A stretch of 49,789 nucleotides of DNA from an uncultured Cetobacterium sp. (GCF_945952365.1 NZ_CAMFHX010000017.1:1-49789), one strand, 5' to 3'; positions 24,974 through 34,731 are shown, counted from the first letter of the stretch. Made by a program: numbers and translations. The notes: generated by a model from the sequence alone, not told the origin.

Positions 24974-26485
24974 TTATATATTGTATAATTTTTTCATTCT
25001 CTCTATTCTTGCTAAAGTTCTATCTCTACCAATAATAGAAACTAAATTATATAAATCTGCTCCCTTTGGTAGTCCAGTTAACACTGCTCTTAAAGGCATG
25101 TAAACTTTTCCTGGTCCCTCTCCAATTGTATCTAGAGTTTCTTTTAATAAATCTTTTGCTCTATCTATTGAAATCTCTTCTGATTCTGCAGCAATTTTTT
25201 CTTCAAATAAATTGATTGATTTTTTTCCAGCTTCATCTTGAATAACTGTATAAAGTCTTTCGATTCCTTTAACTTCTTTCTTATCAGTTTCTTCTGTTAC
25301 AACTGGTAAAGTGTATTCATCTTTGAAGTATACTTCAGATTGAGCAACAATCTCTTTTATTGTTTGAGCTCCTTCTCTTAAGATATCAACAATTCTTGAA
25401 AGTGTTTCAAAGTCTTTCGCTGTTAATTCTTCTCCGATTAGTCCAGCATTTCTAAAGAATGGTACAGCTAACTCAGTTAACTCTTTTAAATCCTTCATTC
25501 TCATATGTTGGTTGTTTACCCATCCTAATTTAACTAAGTCAAATACAGGACCTCCTAAAGATACCTTATCGATATCAAAGTTCTCATTGAACTCTTGTAA
25601 TGTGAATATCTCTTTGTTTTCTCCAAATGAGTATCCCATTAATCCTAAGAAGTTTACGATACCCTCTTTTAAGTATCCCTCTTCTTTATACCAGTTTAAT
25701 GAAACTGGATTCTTTCTCTTAGATATTTTTGTTCTATCTGAGTTTCTAAGTAAAGGCATATGTATGAATTCAGGCTCTTGCCATCCAAACGCCTTATATA
25801 ATTGAATATGCTTAGGTGTAGATGCAATCCACTCCTCTGCTCTTATTACATGAGTTATATTCATTAAGTAATCATCAACAACGTTTGCTAAGTGATAAGT
25901 TGGGAATCCATCTCCTTTTAATAAAACTTGGTCATCGATTTTGTTATTTTCAAAAACGATATCTCCTCTTAATCTATCTTTTATGATAGTTTCTCCTTCA
26001 TAAGGCATCTTAAGTCTGATTACAAACTCCTCTTTAGCTGCTAATTTAGCTTCTACTTCCTCTTTTGAAAGAGATCTACAGTGTCCATCATATCCAGGAG
26101 CTTTTCCCATAGCTTTTTGTCTTTCTCTTAATTTCTCTAATCTTTCTTGAGTACAGAAGCAGTGGTAAGCTTCTCCTTTTTCAACTAATTTATGAGCATA
26201 CTCTCCATATAAATGGAATCTCTCAGATTGTCTGTATGGTCCAGTTGGCCCACCAACATCAGGACCCTCTGCGTAGTCTAATCCTAACCACTTAAGAGCA
26301 TCAAATATCATTTGCTCTGATCCTTCTGTATATCTGTTTTGGTCAGTATCCTCTATTCTTAGTATAAAGTCTCCACCGTTTTTATAAGCAAAAGCTAAGT
26401 TGAATAACGCAATGTAAGCTGTTCCTACATGTGGATCTCCTGTTGGAGAAGGTGCGATTCTCGTTCTTACTCTTCTTTCCATCAT
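24974..26485 (-). CDS. gltX: Glutamyl-tRNA synthetase
   Basis: A 503-residue class I aminoacyl-tRNA synthetase that charges tRNA-Glu. The HIGH-type motif appears as PSPTGDPHVGTAY near residue 11 and the KMSKS-type motif as KISKRKN near residue 256. A HCFCTQERLEKL segment around 107 belongs to the editing/zinc-like region found in many GluRS. Two ATG codons are adjacent at the start, preceded by GGGAGAGATT. It has its own promoter in the 70-base gap after prfB and a terminator after it. No glutaminyl-tRNA synthetase is in the window, so whether it is discriminating or not is open. Confidence 0.96.
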   Translation of the reverse strand: MMERRVRTRIAPSPTGDPHVGTAYIALFNLAFAYKNGGDFILRIEDTDQNRYTEGSEQMIFDALKWLGLDYAEGPDVGGPTGPYRQSERFHLYGEYAHKLVEKGEAYHCFCTQERLEKLRERQKAMGKAPGYDGHCRSLSKEEVEAKLAAKEEFVIRLKMPYEGETIIKDRLRGDIVFENNKIDDQVLLKGDGFPTYHLANVVDDYLMNITHVIRAEEWIASTPKHIQLYKAFGWQEPEFIHMPLLRNSDRTKISKRKNPVSLNWYKEEGYLKEGIVNFLGLMGYSFGENKEIFTLQEFNENFDIDKVSLGGPVFDLVKLGWVNNQHMRMKDLKELTELAVPFFRNAGLIGEELTAKDFETLSRIVDILREGAQTIKEIVAQSEVYFKDEYTLPVVTEETDKKEVKGIERLYTVIQDEAGKKSINLFEEKIAAESEEISIDRAKDLLKETLDTIGEGPGKVYMPLRAVLTGLPKGADLYNLVSIIGRDRTLARIERMKKLYNI

Positions 26486-26517
26486 AATCTCTCCCTTTTT
26501 TGTAATTTGTACCCTAT

Positions 26518-26546
26518 ATTATAATCCATATATTTAATAATTTCAA
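26518..26546 (-). promoter_or_regulatory. Promoter of gltX
   Basis: On the minus strand TTGAAA (26546-26541) and consensus TATAAT (26523-26518) are separated by 17 bases, about 33 bases before the gltX ATG. No T-box leader is present. Confidence 0.8.
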
Positions 26547-26555
26547 GATAGCATA

Positions 26556-27660
26556 CTAGTTTTTATTTTTTGACCATCTTAAGTACCCATTTATGAAGTC
26601 ATCTATGTCTCCATCCATAACAGCTCTAATATTACCTGACTCCACAGCTGTCCTATGGTCTTTAACCATTGTATAAGGTTGGAATACATATGATCTTATT
26701 TGATTTCCCCAACCAATATCACTTTGCTCTCCCTGAATTTTTTTCAACTCTTCCTCTTTCTTTTTCATCTCAATCTCTAAAAGTTTAGACTTTAAAAGTT
26801 TCATAGCTGTTTCTCTATTGCTTAATTGTGATCTCTCTCTTTGACAAGTTACAACAACCCCAGTAGGAATATGAGTAATTCTTACAGCTGAATCCGTCAT
26901 ATTTACGTGTTGTCCACCAGCTCCTGAAGCTCTGTATGTATCAACTCTTAAATCTCCTGAATCTATTGTTATCTCAACCGTTTCATCAACTTCAGGCATT
27001 ATATCTACAGAAGCGAAAGATGTGTGTCTTTTCTTATTCGCATCAAAAGGTGATATTCTAACAAGTCTATGAACTCCTTTTTCACCTTTTAAGTATCCAT
27101 AAGCTCTCGTTCCTTCAACTAAAAGAGTTATTGACTTTATTCCTACTGAATCTCCTGCCATATAATCCATCTCAGTAACTTTATAACCTCTGTTATTGAA
27201 CCATCTCATATACATTCTATACAGCATATCTGCCCAGTCACAAGCTTCTGTTCCTCCTGCCCCTGAATGAATTGTTACAATAGCGTTATTTCCATCATAC
27301 TCTCCATCTAATAGCATCTTTGTATCAAAGTTTTCTATTGTTTGCATAAGTTTAGAGTGTTTCTCTTCTAACTCATCTACAAAATCTTCCTCTCCTGAAT
27401 CTACGAAATCTATTAAAATCTCCTCATCAAAAAACATATTTTCTATAGTTTCAAACTCTTTAACTATATCTTTTTCCTCATTCATCTCTTTTATAATTTT
27501 TCCACTAGTCAATTTATCATTCCAAAATCCATCTTCTAAAGTTTTTTTCTCTAAAGATGAGATTTTCTCTTTTCTAGTATCTAAGTCAAAGAGACCCCCT
27601 TATAGCATCAATCTGATTTTTAAACTGATTGTATTCTCTTTTTAATTCTAAAATATCCAT
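26556..27660 (-). CDS. prfB: Peptide chain release factor 2 (RF2) with programmed +1 frameshift
   Basis: RF2 terminates translation at UGA and UAA. The gene is read in two frames. The first 24 codons run from the ATG at 27660 (after AGGAGGAATTTTA) to CTT, followed by an in-frame TGA at 27588-27586. The site reads AGGGGG, three bases, CTTTGAC, with the same spacing as in E. coli prfB, so ribosomes slip +1 when RF2 is scarce and continue at GAC (27587). The joined protein is about 367 residues. It shows the SPF stop-codon recognition motif (VRISPFDANKKR) and the catalytic GGQ (ASGAGGQHVNMTDSAV). A plain ORF call would truncate the start. Confidence 0.96.
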
Positions 27661-27678
27661 TAAAATTCCTCCTAAAAC

Positions 27679-28098
27679 TTACTTCAAGTTTAATAATATT
27701 TTTTCTAACTCATCTAGACTTTTGTATGAGTAGTACTCTTCATTTACTTTCAAAGCACTTCCTTTTGAACATCTTCCTAAACAGTGTCTTTCATCTATTA
27801 CAAAATTAATCTTACTTTTAATCTCTAATATTTTCTCTTTTAATCCTGGTTGATTACAATTTCTTCCTGTACATATCTGTACATAAAATTTTGTTCTAGC
27901 TTTTTGTAGTTTTGGATAAAACCTTATCGTACTATCTAAAGAAAATGAAAATACATCTATTTTCTTAGCAACATAATCAATCACTTCATCAGGTATATAT
28001 CCTAGTTCATCAACAACAAAAGAAAGTATTTTATAATCATCTTTTTTATTATCTAAACTTTCTATAAAGTTATCTAACTCTTTATAAAAATCTTTCAT
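27679..28098 (-). CDS. NuoE-like thioredoxin-fold [2Fe-2S] ferredoxin
   Basis: A 139-residue protein resembling the NuoE/HoxE 24-kDa subunit family. The N-terminal helical part contains LGYIPDEVIDYVA (about 32-44). The cluster ligands are C76 and C81 (CTGRNC) and C106 and C110 (CLGRC), a Cx4C...Cx3C set that fits a [2Fe-2S] thioredoxin-like ferredoxin. NuoE-type subunits pass electrons in NADH dehydrogenases, formate dehydrogenases and bifurcating hydrogenases, but no partner subunits (NuoF/NuoG-like) are adjacent. Its ATG overlaps the acpS stop (TAATG) and has GGGAGGAG upstream. Its partner enzyme is unknown. Confidence 0.82.
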   Translation of the reverse strand: MKDFYKELDNFIESLDNKKDDYKILSFVVDELGYIPDEVIDYVAKKIDVFSFSLDSTIRFYPKLQKARTKFYVQICTGRNCNQPGLKEKILEIKSKINFVIDERHCLGRCSKGSALKVNEEYYSYKSLDELEKILLNLK

Positions 28099-28463
28099 TA
28101 CTCCTCCCTCTCCATTATTATTGCAACTGCAATTGCATAATCTTTACAATGTGAAATTGATATCTCCACATCTACATTTTTTTCTTTCAAATTTCCAGAA
28201 AGTTTTACTTCAGGTTTTCCTAGTGAGTTATTCAATATCTCAATATCTACAAGATTAAAACCTCTAACTCCTGTTCCCAAAGCTTTTGCAACAGCCTCTT
28301 TAGCTGAAAATCTTCCAGCATAGCTTTCACTTTTTCCACCTTTTGCTTCAATCTGTTCTATCTCTTTCTCTGTAAAAACACGTTCTTTAAAACCTTTTTT
28401 ACTTATTGCACTTTCTATTCTAGATATTTCTACGATATCGTTTCCTATTCCTACAAACTTCAT
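28098..28463 (-). CDS. acpS: Holo-[acyl-carrier-protein] synthase
   Basis: A small (about 121 residue) phosphopantetheinyl transferase that activates acyl carrier protein from CoA. It has the two family motifs, GIGNDIVEISRIE at the N-terminus (Mg2+-binding Asp) and GRFSAKEAVAKALGTG near residue 53 (catalytic Glu/Lys). I chose the ATG at 28463, which gives the usual MKFVGIGNDIV start; a GTG two codons earlier (28469) is possible. It follows tatD with almost no gap and overlaps the NuoE-like gene by one base. Confidence 0.94.
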   Translation of the reverse strand: MKFVGIGNDIVEISRIESAISKKGFKERVFTEKEIEQIEAKGGKSESYAGRFSAKEAVAKALGTGVRGFNLVDIEILNNSLGKPEVKLSGNLKEKNVDVEISISHCKDYAIAVAIIMEREE

Positions 28464-28469
28464 ATCCAC

Positions 28470-29228
28470 CTATCCTATTTTATAAAGTTTTTTAGCATTT
28501 TCTGTTGTTGCTTTTGTAACCTCTTCTACTGAAATCTCTTTTATTTCAGCAATTTTTTGAGCTACATGCTCTACATAGATAGGTTCATTTCTTTTTCCTC
28601 TAAACGGCTCTGGAGTTAAATATGGACAATCCGTTTCTATAACTATTCTATCTAGCGGTATCTCTTTTACAACTTCAACAGTCTTTTTTGCATTTTTAAA
28701 AGTTAAAGTCCCACCTATTCCAAGATAGAATCTATCTACTAAAACTTTTGCAGTTTCTAAAGAACCAGGATAACAATGAATAACTCCACCTATCTCGGGG
28801 TATTCTTTCAGTATATTAACTGTATCCTCCATGGCATCTCTAGTATGAATAACAACCGGCTTATTAACTCTTTTTGCTAACTCTAATTGTTTTCTGAATC
28901 TATCCTGCTGAACTTCTTTTGGTTCTGTCATCCAGTGATAATCCAATCCAATCTCTCCTATAGCAACAACCTTAGAATCTTTTGCAATTGTCTCTAACTC
29001 TTTTTCTAGTTCATCACTATACTCTGCTATGTCAATTGGATGTACACCTACAACTGCATATATAAAATCATACTTTTTTGCTAATTCTAAACTTCTTTTT
29101 GAACTTTTTAAATCATATCCTATATTTACACAAAATTCTAACTTATCTTTTATTCTCTCTATAACTTCTAATCTATCTAAATCGAATTTTTCATTATCTA
29201 AATGGCAATGTGTATCAACTAATTTCAT
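28470..29228 (-). CDS. tatD: TatD family metal-dependent hydrolase (DNase)
   Basis: A 252-residue TIM-barrel metallohydrolase. The metal ligands are in DTHCHLDNEKFD near residue 4, GEIGLDYHW near 91, VIHTRDAM near 127, GVIHCYPGS near 149 and ETDCPYLTPEPFRGKRNEP near 198. TatD/YcfH enzymes act as 3'-5' exonucleases or DNases and possibly as tRNA/aminoacyl deacylase-type hydrolases. The ATG follows CGAGGTG. It is the first gene of the minus-strand group tatD-acpS-NuoE-like-prfB and is divergent from the pyrophosphatase gene. Confidence 0.93.
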   Translation of the reverse strand: MKLVDTHCHLDNEKFDLDRLEVIERIKDKLEFCVNIGYDLKSSKRSLELAKKYDFIYAVVGVHPIDIAEYSDELEKELETIAKDSKVVAIGEIGLDYHWMTEPKEVQQDRFRKQLELAKRVNKPVVIHTRDAMEDTVNILKEYPEIGGVIHCYPGSLETAKVLVDRFYLGIGGTLTFKNAKKTVEVVKEIPLDRIVIETDCPYLTPEPFRGKRNEPIYVEHVAQKIAEIKEISVEEVTKATTENAKKLYKIG

Positions 29229-29352
29229 TTTTTCACCTCGTATATTTTAACTAAAACTCTTTCTATATTTTATCATAAATACGACATATTTTCCATATTC
29301 TCCTAATTTCATTTTTTATTTATGTTTTTTTACGAGAAAAGTAAAGATTTTG

Positions 29353-29381
29353 TTGTTCTATTTTCAAAAAAATGATAAAAT
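29353..29381 (+). promoter_or_regulatory. Promoter of the pyrophosphatase operon
   Basis: TTGTTC (29353-29358) and TAAAAT (29376-29381) have a 17-base spacer, 39 bases before the ATG. Confidence 0.65.
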
Positions 29382-29420
29382 AATAAATAGACTTATTTAA
29401 GAAAAAGGAGAGTATTTTAC

Positions 29421-31028
29421 ATGGAACCAACTTTAATTTTTGGACATAAAAATCCAGATACAGATTCAATTTGTTCAGCTATATCATTAGCTAGATTAAA
29501 AGAATTAAAAGGAGAATCTGCTCAAGCTTGTAGATTAGGAAACATCAGTAAGGAAACAGAATTTGTTTTAAAAAGTTTTAATATAGATGCACCAAAATTA
29601 CTTTCAACAGTAAGTGCTCAAATTTCAGACCTTACTCGTGTTGAAAAGAAAACAATCAATCACAAAGATTCTTTAAAAAGAGCTTTAGAAATAATGACTG
29701 AAGAAAACTTCTCAAGTTTACCTGTTGTAAATAGTAAAAATCACTTAAAAGGAATGATTCATGTTTCTGATATAGCTAATGCTTACTTAAACATCGATTA
29801 CTCAGATCTTTTTGCTGCTTACCACACTACTTACGAAAACTTACAAGAGGTTTTAGAAGGAGAAGTTATCAGTGGAAAATATCCTTCAGGGAAAATTGAA
29901 GCTAATTTAAAAGGAGTTAGTGAATATAGAAATATCGCTGCTGGTGATATTGTTATTACTACAACTCTTTTAGATTCAGTTGACGATTTAATCGATTTAG
30001 GAGTTAAAATGATCATTCTTTGTTGCGATAAAGATGACGTTATTCTTCCAAGAGATTCAAAAACTCCTATTTTAAGAGTAAATAAATCTCTATTTAAAGC
30101 GATTCCTTTAATATCTCAATCAGTATCAATTTTATCAATCTTAAGCAACGAAAAGTTCTACTCTTTCTCTGTTGATGATTATTTAGCTGATATCAAAGAT
30201 ATTATGAAAGAATCATCACAAACTAACTTCCCTGTTATTGATAAAAATGGAGAAGTTTACGGGACAATAAGAACTAAAAACTTAATCAATTTCACTAGAA
30301 AAAATGTTGTTTTAGTTGACCACAATGAAGATACACAATCTGTTGCTGGTTTAAGAGATGCTAAAATAGTTCAAGTTGTTGATCATCATAAATTTGGTAA
30401 CTTCGAAACTAACGAACCTGTAAAAATAAATGCAGAAACTGTTGGATGTACTTGTACTATAATTTTTGATTTATATAAAGAAGCTGGGATAGTTCCTCCA
30501 AAAGAGATTGCTGGTTTAATGATGAGTGCTATATTATCAGATACATTATTATTCAAATCACCAACTTGTACAGAAAAAGATATAGCTGCTGTTAAAGAGC
30601 TTGCTGTAATTTCTGAAATGGAAAACTTTGAATCTTATGGAATGGAAATGCTAATAGCTGGAACTTCTCTTTCTGATAAAACTCCAGAAGAGATTCTAAC
30701 TATGGACCAAAAAGAGTTCACTATGAATGGTGTAAAATTAGCTATTTCTCAAGTTAATACTGTTGATGTTAAGGGAGTTCTTGACCAACAAGAAGCTTTA
30801 GAGAAAGCTATGTCTCATACTAATTCTAAGCACCACTACCAACTTTCTGTATTAGTTATAACTGATATCGTTCAAGCAGGATCTATGCTATTAGTTGTTG
30901 GAGACCCTACTATCGTTGAAAGAGGATTCCATACTACTTTAAGCAACAATACTGCATGGGTTGATGGTGTTGTTTCTAGAAAGAAACAAGTGGTTCCTTT
31001 CTTAATGGCTGCTTCTCAAGGAGTGTGA
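29421..31028 (+). CDS. ppaC: Manganese-dependent inorganic pyrophosphatase with CBS and DRTGG domains
   Basis: A 535-residue family II pyrophosphatase that hydrolyses PPi. The DHH-type catalytic residues are in GHKNPDTDSICSA (8-20), VDHHKFGNFE (about 320) and the C-terminal substrate site VVSRKKQVVPFL. Between the first and second parts of the DHH domain (about residues 65-290) is a regulatory insert: one CBS motif, a DRTGG domain and a second CBS motif. CBS-PPases are regulated by adenine nucleotides, and those with DRTGG bind diadenosine polyphosphates, as known from Clostridium perfringens. Start after AAAAAGGAGAG. It leads a plus-strand run with ygiQ, der and a two-component pair. Confidence 0.94.
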   Translation: MEPTLIFGHKNPDTDSICSAISLARLKELKGESAQACRLGNISKETEFVLKSFNIDAPKLLSTVSAQISDLTRVEKKTINHKDSLKRALEIMTEENFSSLPVVNSKNHLKGMIHVSDIANAYLNIDYSDLFAAYHTTYENLQEVLEGEVISGKYPSGKIEANLKGVSEYRNIAAGDIVITTTLLDSVDDLIDLGVKMIILCCDKDDVILPRDSKTPILRVNKSLFKAIPLISQSVSILSILSNEKFYSFSVDDYLADIKDIMKESSQTNFPVIDKNGEVYGTIRTKNLINFTRKNVVLVDHNEDTQSVAGLRDAKIVQVVDHHKFGNFETNEPVKINAETVGCTCTIIFDLYKEAGIVPPKEIAGLMMSAILSDTLLFKSPTCTEKDIAAVKELAVISEMENFESYGMEMLIAGTSLSDKTPEEILTMDQKEFTMNGVKLAISQVNTVDVKGVLDQQEALEKAMSHTNSKHHYQLSVLVITDIVQAGSMLLVVGDPTIVERGFHTTLSNNTAWVDGVVSRKKQVVPFLMAASQGV

Positions 31029-31034
31029 TTTTAA

Positions 31035-32741
31035 ATGTTTCTACCTACTACACTGGAAGAGGTTAAAAAGTTAAGTTGGGATTCTTTAGATATTATTTTA
31101 ATATCTGGAGATACTTATCTAGATACCTCGTATAACGGTACTGCTATTATTGGTAAGTGGTTAGTTAAAAATGGTTTTAAGGTAGGAGTTATTGCACAAC
31201 CAGATATCAATTCTGATAAAGATATAACTAGGTTAGGAACGCCCAATCTATATTGGGCAGTTTCTGCTGGTTGTGTTGACTCTATGGTTGCTAACTATAC
31301 TGCTACTAAAAAAAGAAGAAAAAGTGACGACTTTACTCCTGGAGGAGAAAATAATAGAAGACCGGATAGGGCAACTATTCAATATACAAATCTGATACGT
31401 CGTTTCTTTAAAAATAGCTCTGTTCCAATTGTACTAGGTGGAATAGAAGCTAGTCTTAGAAGAATTGTACACTTCGATTATTGGAGTAACTCACTGAGAC
31501 GTCCTATTATTTTTGATGCTAAAGCTGACATCCTTTCTTATGGAATGGGTGAAAAGTCTATGCTAGCTCTAGCTAAGGCTATTCAAAATAATGAGGATTG
31601 GAAAAATATAAGAGGACTTGGATATATATCTAAAGAGCCTAAAGAGGGATACTTAGCTCTTCCAACTTTTGAAGAGTGTCTAGAAAAGAAAGAAAACTTT
31701 GTAAAAGCTTTTGAACTTTTCTATCACAACTGTGACCCAATCACAGCAAAAGGAATCTATCAGAAAAATGCTGATAGATATTACATCCAAAATCCTCCTT
31801 GTGAAAACTTCACATCTGAAGAGATGGATGCTATCTATGGTTTAGAGTTTGAGAGAGATGTTCATCCATATTACAAAAAAGATGGACATGTAAAAGCCTT
31901 AGATACAATTAGAAACTCTGTTACTACCCATAGAGGATGCTATGGAGAGTGTAACTTCTGTGCTATTGCTGTTCATCAAGGAAGAACAGTTATATCTAGA
32001 AGTGAAGACTCTATAGTTAAAGAGGTTAAGGAGTTAGCTAGTAAAAAAGGATTTAAAGGTCATATATCTGATGTTGGAGGACCAACAGCTAATATGTACG
32101 CTTTAGAATGTAACAAAAAATTAAAGCATGGTGCTTGTGCTCATAAAAGATGTCTTTATCCACAAACTTGTCCAGCTTTAAAATTAGATCATTCAAAACA
32201 GATAGATCTTTTAAGAAAATTAAAATCTATCGATAAAATAAAAAAAATATTTATTGCATCTGGAATTAGATATGATATGATTTTAGATGATAATAGATGT
32301 GGTGATAAATATCTAGAGGAAATTATAAAAGACCATATTTCAGGACAAATGAAAATCGCTCCTGAACATACAGAGGATAAAATTCTTTCTCTAATGGGTA
32401 AACAAGGAAAAAGCATATTAAAAGAGTTTAAAGATCGTTTCTACGAGCTAAATAAAAAGCATGATAAAAAACAATTCTTAACTTACTATTTAATAGCTGC
32501 TCATCCAGGGTGTAACGAAAAAGATATGTTAGATTTAAAAAGATTCGCATCCTCTGAACTTAAAATAAGTCCAGAGCAGGTACAAATTTTTACTCCTACT
32601 CCATCAACTTATTCTACACTTATGTATTATACCGAGATGAATCCATTTAATGATAAAAAAATATTTGTCGAAAAGGATAATGGTAAAAAACAAAAACAAA
32701 AAGATATTATCACTCAAACAAATAAAACTAGGAGGTATTAA
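31035..32741 (+). CDS. YgiQ family radical SAM protein
   Basis: A 568-residue radical SAM protein of the UPF0313/YgiQ family. The 4Fe-4S/SAM motif CYGECNFC is near residue 307, preceded by the family blocks DTYLDTSYNGTAIIGKWL near 27 and VLGGIEASLRRIVHFDYWS near 137. A second cysteine-rich block, CNKKLKHGACAHKRCLYP..C, occurs near 360-378. The reaction is not established for this family. The start overlaps the region just after the pyrophosphatase stop (six-base gap) and the gene runs directly into der. Length is slightly shorter than E. coli YgiQ (which is over 700 residues). Confidence 0.92.
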   Translation: MFLPTTLEEVKKLSWDSLDIILISGDTYLDTSYNGTAIIGKWLVKNGFKVGVIAQPDINSDKDITRLGTPNLYWAVSAGCVDSMVANYTATKKRRKSDDFTPGGENNRRPDRATIQYTNLIRRFFKNSSVPIVLGGIEASLRRIVHFDYWSNSLRRPIIFDAKADILSYGMGEKSMLALAKAIQNNEDWKNIRGLGYISKEPKEGYLALPTFEECLEKKENFVKAFELFYHNCDPITAKGIYQKNADRYYIQNPPCENFTSEEMDAIYGLEFERDVHPYYKKDGHVKALDTIRNSVTTHRGCYGECNFCAIAVHQGRTVISRSEDSIVKEVKELASKKGFKGHISDVGGPTANMYALECNKKLKHGACAHKRCLYPQTCPALKLDHSKQIDLLRKLKSIDKIKKIFIASGIRYDMILDDNRCGDKYLEEIIKDHISGQMKIAPEHTEDKILSLMGKQGKSILKEFKDRFYELNKKHDKKQFLTYYLIAAHPGCNEKDMLDLKRFASSELKISPEQVQIFTPTPSTYSTLMYYTEMNPFNDKKIFVEKDNGKKQKQKDIITQTNKTRRY

Positions 32742-32743
32742 AA

Positions 32744-34063
32744 TTGAAACCAATTGTTGCAATCGTGGGAAGACCAAATGTTGGAAAATCAACATTATTT
32801 AATAAATTGGTTGGGGATAGAGTTGCTATCGTTGATGACCAACCAGGAGTTACAAGAGACAGATTATATAGAGAGACTGAGTGGGCTGGACAAGAGTTCG
32901 TTCTAGTTGATACTGGAGGACTTGAGCCTAGAAACAATGACTTTATGATGACTAAAATTAAACAACAAGCTGAAGTTGCTATGAACGAAGCTGACGTTAT
33001 TTTATTCGTTGTTGACGGAAAAAATGGATTAAATCCTTTAGATGAAGAGATTTCTTACCTATTAAGAAAAAAGAAAAAACCAGTTATTTTATGTGTTAAT
33101 AAAATAGATAACTTCCAAGCACAACAAGATGATGTTTATGATTTCTGGGGACTTGGATTTGAACATCTTATACCTATTTCAGGAGAACATAAAGTTAACT
33201 TAGGAGATATGCTTGATTTAGTTGTTAACATAATTGATGAGCATGTTGAGGAGTATGAAGAGGAAGATGGATTAAAGCTAGCTATAATTGGAAGACCAAA
33301 TGCTGGTAAATCATCTCTTGTTAATAGACTTTGTGGAGAGGAAAGAACAATTGTTAGTGATATCGCTGGTACTACTAGAGATGCTATAGATACTGCTATT
33401 GAATTTGATGGAAATAGATACGTTCTTATAGATACTGCAGGTATCAGAAGAAAATCAAAAGTTGAAGAAAGCTTAGAGTACTACTCTGTTTTAAGAGCAA
33501 TCAAAACAATAAAAAGAGCAGATGTTTGTATCTGGATGCTTGATGGAAGTGAAGGATTAACTGAGCAAGATAAGAGAATCGCTGGAATTGCTTACGAAGA
33601 GAAAAAGCCAATTATCATTGTTATGAATAAGTGGGATACTATCGAAAACAAAAAAGGTGACACTATGAAAAAGATGAGAGAGGAACTTCTTGCAGAGTTA
33701 CCATTCCTATCTTATGCACCTGTAGAGTTCATTTCAGCTTTAACTGGACAAAGAACTACTAAAATATTAGAGCACTCTGAAGCTGTATTTGCTGAATACA
33801 ACAAGAGAATCTCTACTGGATTATTAAATACTGTTATCAGTGACGCTATTATAATGAATAATCCACCTACAAGAAAAGGAAGAGTTGTTAAGATTAACTA
33901 TGCTACTCAAATCTCTACTGCACCACCTAGATTTATCCTATTCTGTAACTACCCAGAGCTTGTTCACTTCTCTTATGGTAGATATATTGAAAACAAACTG
34001 AGAGAATCTTTCGGATTTGAAGGAACTCCAATAGACGTTATCTTTGAAAAGAAAAACGGATAA
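32744..34063 (+). CDS. der: GTPase Der (EngA), ribosome assembly
   Basis: A 439-residue tandem GTPase needed for 50S subunit assembly. Two complete G domains are seen: GRPNVGKST (9-17) with DTGG and NKID in the first, and GRPNAGKSS (about 183-191) with DTAG and NKWD in the second, then the KH-like C-terminal domain ending near FGFEGTPIDV. The start codon is TTG at 32744, two bases after the ygiQ stop, with AGGAGG ten bases upstream; no ATG is available there. The unusual start may limit expression. Confidence 0.96.
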   Translation: MKPIVAIVGRPNVGKSTLFNKLVGDRVAIVDDQPGVTRDRLYRETEWAGQEFVLVDTGGLEPRNNDFMMTKIKQQAEVAMNEADVILFVVDGKNGLNPLDEEISYLLRKKKKPVILCVNKIDNFQAQQDDVYDFWGLGFEHLIPISGEHKVNLGDMLDLVVNIIDEHVEEYEEEDGLKLAIIGRPNAGKSSLVNRLCGEERTIVSDIAGTTRDAIDTAIEFDGNRYVLIDTAGIRRKSKVEESLEYYSVLRAIKTIKRADVCIWMLDGSEGLTEQDKRIAGIAYEEKKPIIIVMNKWDTIENKKGDTMKKMREELLAELPFLSYAPVEFISALTGQRTTKILEHSEAVFAEYNKRISTGLLNTVISDAIIMNNPPTRKGRVVKINYATQISTAPPRFILFCNYPELVHFSYGRYIENKLRESFGFEGTPIDVIFEKKNG

Positions 34064-34074
34064 GGTATAACACT

Positions 34075-34731
34075 ATGAAGAAGGTTCTTATTGTTGAAGA
34101 TGAAAAATCACTAGCTACTATTATCTCTGACGCTTTAGAAGCTGAAGGATTTTGTACTGTTATTGTAAATAGAGGTGATTTGGCGATTGATTCTTTTTAT
34201 GAAGAGAAGCCTGATTTGATTTTACTAGATATAAATCTTCCTGGTCTAAACGGCTGGGAGATTTGTAAACAAATTAAATCAGTATCACAAATACCTATTA
34301 TTATGGTTACTGCTAGAGATAGTGAGTTTGATGAGATAAAGGGACTTGAGTTAGGGGCTGATGATTATATCACCAAGCCCTTCACTCCTAAACTCCTGAC
34401 TATTAAATTAAAAAAAATCTTTAAATTAAATAATGATACATTTTTTAAAATCGGAGATATAACATTTGATTACAATACATTTGTACTCACAACACCCAAA
34501 GAAACAAATACTCTTCCAAGGAGAGAAGCTCAACTACTTGAGTTTTTCTTCAGAAACCAAAATATTATCTTTTCTCGTGAAACACTTTTAAATGAAGTTT
34601 GGGGATTTGAATTTTTTGGTGATGAAAGAGCTGTAGATACTATAATTAAAAGGTTAAGAAAAAAACTTGGAGACTATGATTTCTATATTAAAAGTGTAAG
34701 GGGTGTCGGTTATGTCTTTAAAACAGATTAA
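34075..34731 (+). CDS. OmpR/PhoB-family response regulator
   Basis: A 218-residue regulator with an N-terminal receiver domain (acidic pocket ED at 8-10, phospho-acceptor Asp52 in LLDINLPG, switch Thr79 in MVTAR, Lys101 in YITKPF) and a C-terminal winged-helix DNA-binding domain (about 125-218, with FFGDERAVDTIIKRLRKKLG and the final VRGVGYVFKTD). It is 12 bases after der and overlaps the kinase gene by 20 bases, so both are made together. The signal is unknown; there are no obvious target genes next to it. Confidence 0.94.
   Translation: MKKVLIVEDEKSLATIISDALEAEGFCTVIVNRGDLAIDSFYEEKPDLILLDINLPGLNGWEICKQIKSVSQIPIIMVTARDSEFDEIKGLELGADDYITKPFTPKLLTIKLKKIFKLNNDTFFKIGDITFDYNTFVLTTPKETNTLPRREAQLLEFFFRNQNIIFSRETLLNEVWGFEFFGDERAVDTIIKRLRKKLGDYDFYIKSVRGVGYVFKTD

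Noticed and set aside
26556-27512. prfB as a truncated gene or pseudogene starting after the stop
   Set aside because: The upstream 24 codons, the SD-like AGGGGG and CTTTGAC show a programmed frameshift, not damage.
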